Below are positions 5,962-12,339 of a DNA stretch of 12,339 nucleotides, piece by piece. The notes beneath the pieces are model-generated. The model made no database searches and was not told the origin of the DNA. It was given only the letters and a program-made list of their open reading frames with translations. Source of the DNA: Fidelibacterota bacterium. GTDB taxonomy: Bacteria > Marinisomatota > Marinisomatia > Marinisomatales > TCS55. Numbering within the stretch: position 1 is the first letter of the stretch; every line of letters begins with the position of its first letter. Made by a program: the position numbers and the translations under genes. The stretch covers positions 1 through 12,339 of the forward strand of contig SCKQ01000058.1 in assembly GCA_004124535.1 (NCBI GenBank). Reading direction: 5' to 3'.

Positions 5962-5973
5962 GTTAATATTAAC
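5962..5973. promoter_or_regulatory. Candidate operator: 12-bp perfect palindrome
   Basis: GTTAATATTAAC is a perfect even-length palindrome 33 bases before the start of the LacI-family gene, downstream of the candidate promoter. Dimeric LacI regulators bind such even palindromes and often autoregulate, but most LacI operators have a central CG, which is missing here. Confidence 0.35.
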
Positions 5974-6006
5974 GGATAAAATTCATTTCAAGGTTGGAAT
6001 CATAGT

Positions 6007-7023
6007 TTGACGGCAACTCTTCAAACAATTGCCGATAAAGTTAATGTATCGCGCTCGACGGTCTCACGGGTATTAAACAATAAATGGAAGAAGTATGGAA
6101 TAAGCCAGGTTACTGCCGATAAAATCACTTCCCTGGCAAAGGATTTACATTATATAAAGAATGAAGCGGCTCGCTCCCTGAGAGCAAAAAAAACATTTAC
6201 CATTGGGGTTGTAATTAGAGATATAACCAATCCATTTTATTCTCAACTTGTAAAGTTTGTCGAAAGTGCCCTTTACACTAAAGGATATACTATAATAATT
6301 TGTAATACCGGATATGATTTAGATAAGGAAAACGGCCATATCAACGTACTGCTCAGTCGTCGGGTTGACGGTATTATCTTATCACCAATTCAGAATTCCA
6401 TAGAAAATATATCAATAATTAAAGATCGAAATGTACCGCTCGCTCTTTTTGATTGTAAGATCGATAAATTTGATGCCGACTATATTCTGGTTGATAACGA
6501 AGCAGGCACTATGGAAGCGGTAAACCACTTGATAGCTCAGGGTCATAAAAAAATTGGTTATATCGGCGGCGATTCTTATGATTCAAATAACCGACTTCGA
6601 TATGCGGGTTATAGAAAAGCCCTTTCAAAAGCATCTCTTTCTATGACAGAACATTATGTAAAACATGGCAATTACACATTCAAACACGGTTATGAAGCAA
6701 CAACAGAATTACTCCGTTCGAGTGACGCCCCGACAGCGTTTTTTGCTGCAAATAACCGCATCGTGTTGGGCGCTTGTAAAGGGATAATGGATTGTGGATT
6801 ACAAATCCCAGATGATGTTTCAATTATAGGTTTTGATGATTTTGAAACAGCCACCATGTTGCCTAGTCCACTAACTGTTATCCGTCAACCCCTGAGGGAA
6901 CTGGCCTTCAATGCGGTTGATATATTATTATCAAGAATGGATAAGACGAATAATATTCCCTATGTAACCAGCATGCTTAAAACGGAATTTGTGCTTCGTA
7001 GCTCTACCAGAAATGTAAATTAG
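6007..7023 (+). CDS. LacI/GalR-family transcriptional regulator
   Basis: The 338-residue product has a LacI HTH at 4-24 (LQTIADKVNVSRSTVSRVLN) and the hinge-helix region EAARSLRAKKTFTIG at 53-67. The rest is a periplasmic-binding-protein-like sensor domain. Its family motifs are VIRDITNPFYSQL, RRVDGIILSP, GHKKIGYIGG, PTAFFAANNRIVLGACKG and PDDVSIIGFDD. The start is TTG 6007: a stop at 5977-5979 lies upstream, no other start codon fits, and the HTH begins at the normal distance. GGA at 5996-5998 is a possible weak ribosome site. Such repressors sense a sugar or related effector in the sensor domain and block transcription in its absence. The stop codon is 9 bases before the TonB-dependent receptor start, so the regulator is probably cotranscribed with, and controls, the uptake genes. 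Effector unknown. Confidence 0.95.
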   Translation: MTATLQTIADKVNVSRSTVSRVLNNKWKKYGISQVTADKITSLAKDLHYIKNEAARSLRAKKTFTIGVVIRDITNPFYSQLVKFVESALYTKGYTIIICNTGYDLDKENGHINVLLSRRVDGIILSPIQNSIENISIIKDRNVPLALFDCKIDKFDADYILVDNEAGTMEAVNHLIAQGHKKIGYIGGDSYDSNNRLRYAGYRKALSKASLSMTEHYVKHGNYTFKHGYEATTELLRSSDAPTAFFAANNRIVLGACKGIMDCGLQIPDDVSIIGFDDFETATMLPSPLTVIRQPLRELAFNAVDILLSRMDKTNNIPYVTSMLKTEFVLRSSTRNVN

Positions 7024-7032
7024 AAGAATAGA

Positions 7033-9876
7033 ATGATAAACATTAATTATCTTTTTAAAAGTAATTTTTTTTTGTTTCTTCGGCATTTGATCCTGATACC
7101 GGCATTATTTTTGTCGTTTACTTGGGGTGGAACAACCGGCAAGATTAGCGGCCGAATTATCGACCAGACAACCGGTGAATCGCTCATTGGGTGCAACATT
7201 ATTGTGATCGAGGAAGGGTTAGGAGCCGCAACCGATTTAAACGGATATTATAATATCTTAAATATACCTCCCGGAACATATACTGTTAAGTGCATGATGA
7301 TTGGCTATACCAATGTCAACTATACGAACGTTACTGTCAATGCCGATTTCACTACCACCATGGATTTTCAACTCTCTATTGCCGTTATTGCCGGTGAGGA
7401 AATCACCGTTATAGCGGAAAAACCTATTATTACAAAGGATCTCACTTCTTCAAGGGCAACTATCAGCAGTGAGACCATTTCCGAAATGCCAGTAGAAGAA
7501 ATTGGGGACGTTCTGGAACTGCAAGCCGGAATCGTGAGAGGGAGTGATAATAAAATTCATATTCGCGGTGGTAGAGCCAGTGAAGTGGTATACCTTATTG
7601 ACGGTATTTCTGTGAGCGATCCCTTTTCGGGTGAAATATCAGTGGAAGTGGAAAACAACGTTGTGCAGGAACTGACGGTAGTCAGTGGAACATTTAATGC
7701 AGAGTACGGTAGGGCTATGTCTGGTATTGTTGAAATTGTAACCAAGGATGGGGGTAAGGAATTCTCGGGAAATATTTCAACTTATTCAGGGGATTATTTG
7801 AGTTTTGATGAGGATGTCTTTTGGAATATTGATGATATTAGTCCCGATGGTTTAACAAATATTCAAGTAAGCCTGAATGGGCCGATTCCAGGATTTGGGA
7901 AAAAGTTAACATTTTTTGCTTCAGGTAGATATTACAGTGATAAAGGATGGTTGTATGGCAGAAGGTGGGTAACTCCGGGCTTTCTTAATCAATCTAACCC
8001 TGATAGTGTATTTTGGGCGGTTGAACCTGGGGACAGCGCTTTTGTTTCCATGAATTTCTTTTGGAAAACGACTGCACAGGGTAAACTGACTTTTCGACCG
8101 TTTCCAAAGATCAAACTCTCTTATGGCGTTTTTTGGAATAAGTCAAAATACCGGGTATATGACCAGATATTCAGATACAATCCGGATGGTGATTACAAGC
8201 ACTATAAGAATGCACTTACTCAAATTTTTACCCTGAATCATACACTATCTAATACTACTTTTTATACATTAAAATTTTCCAAAATATCCACCCATTATGA
8301 GCGACATGTCTTTGATGACCCCCTCAATCCCGGATATGTGGATATTGAGGCATATAAAGGCAGATTATACGATGGCGGCACCAAACTTTGGCATGTAAGT
8401 CGTGGGACCACTAGTTCCGGAGGCAGGTTTGATCTACTGAGCCAAGTGACAAATAATCACCAAATAAAAACCGGATTTGATATTACAAAATACACGATGA
8501 CTTATAAAGATTTTAGAGTGTTATTGAATCGGAGCACTAATTATGAGCCTGCTATCGGAGAGGATGTTCCAGGAAATATAAATTTCAACAATTATAAACA
8601 CCGTCCTTTGGAAATGGCAGTATATATTCAGGATAAAATGGAATTTGAGGATATGATTGTTAATGTTGGTATTCGATTTGACTACTTTGACCCTGACGGC
8701 AAAGTTCCAACTGACACAAGAGATCCGGATAATGCCAAGTATTTTTGGGTGCAAATGGGTGCTGCTGATCCGCTGCGTATTCGCGAGGCAGATTATAACA
8801 GCTCTACAATGGTTATATTAAGCACGGTTGATATACAGGACATACCGTGGGAATACAAATATAAAGATGCTGAACCGACGCAAAAAATAAGTCCCAGAAT
8901 TGGAATTGCGTACCCCATTACGGAAAAAGGCGTCATCCATTTTTCGTATGGTCACTTTTTTCAGACACCCCCTTTTCAGTATCTTTACTTTAATTCTGAG
9001 TTTGAAGTGCGACCCGGACCGCTAAATAAGAATGAAGGGAAGGGAGTGTTTGATAGAGTATATAGTATTGATCCTGAAACGGAAGGTAACAAAATGGGGA
9101 ATGCCGAGTTGAAGCCCCAGCAAACAATTATTTACGAATTGGGTCTGCAGCAACAAATTGGTAATAGCATTGGCATTGATATTACTGGTTTTTATAAAGA
9201 TATGAGAAATCTATTAGGTACTGAAATTGTTGAGATGTATGATACGCGACTCTATGCCAGATATATTAACCGGGATTATGGTAACATTCGCGGGGTGACT
9301 TTCGCTGTACACCAACAGCGGTCTAACAATATTTCCATGTCATTGGATTACACATTTCAAATTGCCGAAGGAAACGCATCAGACCCGAATGATGCCTTTT
9401 TAGATGCAATTGGCGGTCGTGAAAGTGAAATCAGGGTTGTTCCTTTAGATTGGGATCAGACACATACGTTAAATGTAAATCTATTTATTATGACACCTGG
9501 AAACTGGGGATTAAGTATTTTGGGTAAATTGGGGAGTGGTTTGCCTTATACGTTCGAACCACCGCAAACAGGCGCCCAATTTACCCGTTTTGAGAATAAT
9601 GAAAGAAAGCCGGCCAATATCACGGTTGACCTCAAAGCTCATAAAAAAATCAATATTGGAGGAATCAAGGGTTCACTGTTTTTGAAAGTTTATAATCTTT
9701 TTGACCGTCGGAATGAAATTGCTGTGTACAACGATACTGGACGTGCGGGGTATACAATTCGTACGCAATTCTGGGGTGAGTGGGTGGACATCGGATCCCA
9801 ACAACAATGGGTGAATCGACCGCATATGTTTTCTCAGCCACGACGATTTATATTGGGTATCAGCTTAGGCTTCTAA
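7033..9876 (+). CDS. TonB-dependent outer-membrane receptor with N-terminal carboxypeptidase-regulatory-like domain
   Basis: The 947-residue product has a signal peptide (about 1-32, hydrophobic core LILIPALFLSFTWG). A carboxypeptidase-regulatory-like beta-sandwich follows at about 37-115 (GKISGRIIDQTTGESLIGCN; GYYNILNIPPGTYTVKCMMI). The plug domain is at about 125-240 (HIRGGRASEVVYLIDGISVS; NAEYGRAMSGIVEIVTKDGG). The long aromatic-rich remainder would form the 22-stranded beta-barrel. It ends in FILGISLGF with a terminal Phe, the usual signal for BAM-mediated insertion. This layout is the SusC/CirA type, which imports ligands across the outer membrane using TonB energy. Neighbours support a carbohydrate or polymer substrate: a LacI regulator just upstream and a large exported protein 14 bases downstream. 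No SusD-like gene is seen. Start ATG 7033 gives a normal signal peptide; no strong Shine-Dalgarno is present. Function is secure, substrate unknown. Confidence 0.95.
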   Translation: MININYLFKSNFFLFLRHLILIPALFLSFTWGGTTGKISGRIIDQTTGESLIGCNIIVIEEGLGAATDLNGYYNILNIPPGTYTVKCMMIGYTNVNYTNVTVNADFTTTMDFQLSIAVIAGEEITVIAEKPIITKDLTSSRATISSETISEMPVEEIGDVLELQAGIVRGSDNKIHIRGGRASEVVYLIDGISVSDPFSGEISVEVENNVVQELTVVSGTFNAEYGRAMSGIVEIVTKDGGKEFSGNISTYSGDYLSFDEDVFWNIDDISPDGLTNIQVSLNGPIPGFGKKLTFFASGRYYSDKGWLYGRRWVTPGFLNQSNPDSVFWAVEPGDSAFVSMNFFWKTTAQGKLTFRPFPKIKLSYGVFWNKSKYRVYDQIFRYNPDGDYKHYKNALTQIFTLNHTLSNTTFYTLKFSKISTHYERHVFDDPLNPGYVDIEAYKGRLYDGGTKLWHVSRGTTSSGGRFDLLSQVTNNHQIKTGFDITKYTMTYKDFRVLLNRSTNYEPAIGEDVPGNINFNNYKHRPLEMAVYIQDKMEFEDMIVNVGIRFDYFDPDGKVPTDTRDPDNAKYFWVQMGAADPLRIREADYNSSTMVILSTVDIQDIPWEYKYKDAEPTQKISPRIGIAYPITEKGVIHFSYGHFFQTPPFQYLYFNSEFEVRPGPLNKNEGKGVFDRVYSIDPETEGNKMGNAELKPQQTIIYELGLQQQIGNSIGIDITGFYKDMRNLLGTEIVEMYDTRLYARYINRDYGNIRGVTFAVHQQRSNNISMSLDYTFQIAEGNASDPNDAFLDAIGGRESEIRVVPLDWDQTHTLNVNLFIMTPGNWGLSILGKLGSGLPYTFEPPQTGAQFTRFENNERKPANITVDLKAHKKINIGGIKGSLFLKVYNLFDRRNEIAVYNDTGRAGYTIRTQFWGEWVDIGSQQQWVNRPHMFSQPRRFILGISLGF

Positions 9877-9890
9877 TTACTATGATTGGT

Positions 9891-12339
9891 ATTATTTCAA
9901 AAATGGGGCAACCCAGCAATAAAGCTTCAAACGTATCCCGGTCAACTTACCCCCCACAAGAGCGTAGTGCTGGCAGGGAGTTTGGTCATACAAAGAATTT
10001 CATTATGGCATTGATGCTGCTTTTGGCTGGCACGGTGGTTTATGGGGACGGTCCTTATGGTGATGTGGCGTTCCGTAGAATGGGAACCCACAATGGGAAT
10101 CTGATTGCAACAATTTTCTTCAACCAAGGGGATATCAGCGGCTGGCATGGCTGGGGTTATCCGCCTCCACGTATTGAGTGGCCGAAGGGGTCGGGTCATG
10201 AATACGGTGATGAAAACAGTTTGCTGGTGATAGCAGAAGTAGTGAATGAATCTGGAGAAACCATTCATATTCTAAGCGAAAGGAGTCTGGACTGGGATGC
10301 CACGGATACCAACCCAATTCTGGGAGGTCAGATGGGATGGGAACCATTACCGGGATTGTTCAATCCGGCCCAGGGCTCCCCGGCCATGAGTGACCTTTTA
10401 GAAAGCTGGCCCTCCCACTGGCCCGATAGGATAAATCAGGATGACCCAGGGTGGCCCGGATCGTGGAATGGCTACTTCGGTCGCGATGTTTTCCAAGCAG
10501 ACCAAGAAAGTTATTATGTCATGGATGATAACTACAATGTTGAGTTTGATTATTTCCCGGATAACACTGACCCAGACCGCCACGGTTTAGGGCTACAGGT
10601 TTCTGTCAGAGGCCTCCAGTGGTCTGATCCCCTCGCTCAAGACTGTATCTTCTGGCTCTATGACATCACAAACGTCTCAACAACTACTTATGATAAAATT
10701 GTCTTCGGAGAGGTGTTCGACGCAAGGGTTGGGGGAACGGGGGAAGAGAATGATGATTTGGCTGAATTTATTTCCTATGGGAATATGGATATTACTTACT
10801 CCTGGGATAGTGATAATTTGGGGTCCGGCGGATGGTCGCCCGTTGGTTATATTGGATTTGCCTTTCTTGAAAGCCCGGGGATAGATCAAGATGGGATTGA
10901 CAATGATGACGATGGTTTGATTGATGAAAGTCGGGATAACGACGCCGGTATTTGGTTGGATGTTTTTCCTTACGGTATTGATGATGTGGACAATTTTAAA
11001 CTATTTTACAAACGGGAACCAGTCCCCCACTGGTCTGGGGATGAGGATGGCGATTGGCTTGGCTTTGGTGACTTGAATGGGAATGGAGAGTGGGAACCTT
11101 CTTTCGAAGTGCTCAATGACGATTTAGGAATGGACGGTATCGGGCCCAACCATCCCAAGTATCCAGGCTGGGATACCGGCGAAGGTGACGGTATCCCTAC
11201 GCAAGGAGAACCCAATTTCGGGAAAACAGATGTGGATGAGTCCGACCAGATTGGTTTAACCGGCATGGAATCCCATGTTGAGAATTCGGTCGTCTTTGCC
11301 AATGATGAGCTCATGTGGACTTTATTACAACCGAATCGTTGGGTGCTTCCTGATCCTGGTTTACTCACAAATTACGAATTCTTCTATTCTTCCGGTTTCT
11401 TTCTGCTTGAGCCGGGTAAAACTGAACGATTTTCCTTAGCACTCTTATTAGGCGAAGATAAAGATGATATTCTTCGGAACAAGAAAACAGTGCAAAATAT
11501 TTACGATGCCAACTACCGCTTTAAATCTCCACCACTTAAACCAAAACTACTCGCCGCTGTTGGCGACAAGAAGGTAACCCTCTATTGGGATCGACTTGCT
11601 GAACGATCAAGGGATCCTGTCTATGGATTTGACTTCGAAGGGTATATGATCTACAAAAGTACTTGGTATGACTTTTCCGATTCGGATCCGGTGACAGATA
11701 GTTACGGGAATGTTGTCTTTTTTGAACCGGTAGCACAGTTTGATTTGGTGGACGGGTTGGTGGGTCCCCATTCGGTGGGGATCGGCTCCGAACCGGGAAT
11801 AGATGAACCCACCGGGGCAAATCTGAACATGGGTACAGATAACGGTCTGGAACATTTCTGGGTGGATACGGACGTCCTGAATGGACAGACTTATTATTAT
11901 GCCATTGTCTCCTACGATAAAGGATACGACACGGACTTCTTTGCAAGAGGGTTGACGAACGATTCTACTCTTTTGGTGGCTTCCCCGAGTATTTGCGCCA
12001 TCGATTTTGAACTGGATAGGTTAGGCAATGTTGTGGGATCAGGAGTAAATACGGCGATTGCGACGCCATCTGCACCGGTATCAGGATACGTCCCTCCTGA
12101 TCTATCCGAACTGGAACATATCTCCGGGCCCGCAACAGGAACCATCATCTACGACCTGCTTGACCCACTTAAGATAAAAGACAACACTACTTACCATTTC
12201 CTATTTGATGATACCTCTGCCAATGAGATTATCTATACCGTCCGGGATATTACCGATTCTCGCATCGTCCTTTTTAACCAAACTGGAGTATACGGAGACA
12301 ACAGCTTGGAGTTCGACGGTCTTATGCTCACCATCTATA
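9891..12339 (+). CDS. Large exported multidomain protein with acidic calcium-loop segments and a fibronectin-III-like domain (runs off right edge)
   Basis: The frame is open for 816 codons to the window end without a stop. A hydrophobic export segment IMALMLLLAGTVVYG ends near residue 54. From ATG 9891 this leaves a 39-residue leader before it; ATG 9912, or ATG 10005 inside the segment, are other possible starts, so the start is uncertain. The mature part is rich in Trp, Gly, Asp and Pro. Residues 332-350 (DQDGIDNDDDGLIDESRDND) resemble thrombospondin-3 or EF-hand calcium loops, and DLNGNGEW follows further on. Residues 547-678 look like a fibronectin-III domain: PKLLAAVGDKKVTLYW at the start, FEGYMIYKSTW in the middle, YYYAIVSYDKG at the end. 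No catalytic motif is recognised. It starts 14 bases after the receptor gene, so the two are almost certainly cotranscribed. It probably works at the cell surface with the receptor, as a binding partner or exoprotein; that role is inferred. Confidence 0.85.
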   Translation, partial: MISKMGQPSNKASNVSRSTYPPQERSAGREFGHTKNFIMALMLLLAGTVVYGDGPYGDVAFRRMGTHNGNLIATIFFNQGDISGWHGWGYPPPRIEWPKGSGHEYGDENSLLVIAEVVNESGETIHILSERSLDWDATDTNPILGGQMGWEPLPGLFNPAQGSPAMSDLLESWPSHWPDRINQDDPGWPGSWNGYFGRDVFQADQESYYVMDDNYNVEFDYFPDNTDPDRHGLGLQVSVRGLQWSDPLAQDCIFWLYDITNVSTTTYDKIVFGEVFDARVGGTGEENDDLAEFISYGNMDITYSWDSDNLGSGGWSPVGYIGFAFLESPGIDQDGIDNDDDGLIDESRDNDAGIWLDVFPYGIDDVDNFKLFYKREPVPHWSGDEDGDWLGFGDLNGNGEWEPSFEVLNDDLGMDGIGPNHPKYPGWDTGEGDGIPTQGEPNFGKTDVDESDQIGLTGMESHVENSVVFANDELMWTLLQPNRWVLPDPGLLTNYEFFYSSGFFLLEPGKTERFSLALLLGEDKDDILRNKKTVQNIYDANYRFKSPPLKPKLLAAVGDKKVTLYWDRLAERSRDPVYGFDFEGYMIYKSTWYDFSDSDPVTDSYGNVVFFEPVAQFDLVDGLVGPHSVGIGSEPGIDEPTGANLNMGTDNGLEHFWVDTDVLNGQTYYYAIVSYDKGYDTDFFARGLTNDSTLLVASPSICAIDFELDRLGNVVGSGVNTAIATPSAPVSGYVPPDLSELEHISGPATGTIIYDLLDPLKIKDNTTYHFLFDDTSANEIIYTVRDITDSRIVLFNQTGVYGDNSLEFDGLMLTIY

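Larger units (their letters stand above)
5487..6006. other. 520-base intergenic region between divergent genes, no convincing gene
   Basis: The region separates the minus-strand HTH regulator from the plus-strand LacI operon. It holds two hairpins (5550-5565 and 5627-5640), a sigma-70-like promoter (5871-5898) and a palindrome (5962-5973). A 68-codon plus-strand frame (5676-5882) resembles no family I know. A second short frame from ATG 5657 (49 codons) contains NNYIYDFTDRSVCWYRNRRF, which faintly recalls the end of a fibronectin-III repeat. These may be remains of a decayed secreted-protein gene, but the evidence is too weak to call a pseudogene. No tRNA-like fold was seen. Confidence 0.6.

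Noticed and set aside
10660..10884. Plus-strand 74-codon frame
   Set aside because: It is an out-of-phase frame inside the large exported protein gene with no independent support.
9942..12148. Several minus-strand frames of 60-136 codons across this stretch
   Set aside because: They lie opposite a single continuous plus-strand frame that carries the export signal and domain features; the compositions are typical of antisense frames.
1..12339. CRISPR arrays, tRNA or rRNA genes, insertion sequences, attachment sites
   Set aside because: No regularly spaced repeats, cloverleaf-like segments, transposase motifs or terminal inverted repeats were seen on either strand.

Overview
The window looks like chromosomal DNA of a Gram-negative (diderm) bacterium, most likely from the Fibrobacteres-Chlorobi-Bacteroidetes (FCB) superphylum or a nearby lineage such as Marinimicrobia, KSB1 or Calditrichota. 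The evidence is a SusC-style TonB-dependent receptor with an N-terminal carboxypeptidase-regulatory-like domain, beta-propeller lipoproteins, a large secreted protein with calcium-loop and fibronectin-III-like segments, A/T-rich leaders with little or no Shine-Dalgarno sequence, and moderate GC. The exact phylum is an inference; no rRNA or other marker gene is present.

Left part (1-3618), all on the plus strand, is a string of short, apparently independent genes. They are the last 47 codons of an alpha/beta-hydrolase, a seven-repeat beta-propeller lipoprotein, a FetB/UPF0014 ABC permease without its ATPase, a small exported Rieske 2Fe-2S protein, and an exported SRPBCC/START-like protein. Each of these genes is followed by a short GC hairpin (weak after the last) and a T-run, nearly always continuing as TTTTTTGTTT, so each was probably transcribed and terminated separately. 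Two of these terminator regions share a 21-bp identical sequence.

Middle part (3634-5486), minus strand: a gamma-glutamyltranspeptidase-family Ntn hydrolase without signal peptide, preceded by a tiny XRE/Cro-type HTH regulator. The regulator and the Rieske gene both lack a normal start codon where homology and signal-peptide logic put their N termini; in both an ATA codon stands there. About 520 bases (5487-6006) then hold no convincing gene, only two hairpins, a sigma-70-like promoter and a 12-bp palindrome.

Right part (6007-12339), plus strand, is a tight three-gene operon. It encodes a LacI-family repressor (TTG start), a 947-residue TonB-dependent receptor starting 9 bases later, and a very large exported protein starting 14 bases after that. 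The last frame stays open to the window edge (816 codons so far). The operon reads as a sugar- or polymer-responsive outer-membrane uptake system in which a large secreted protein takes the place where a SusD-type lipoprotein would be expected. The substrate cannot be read from the sequence.
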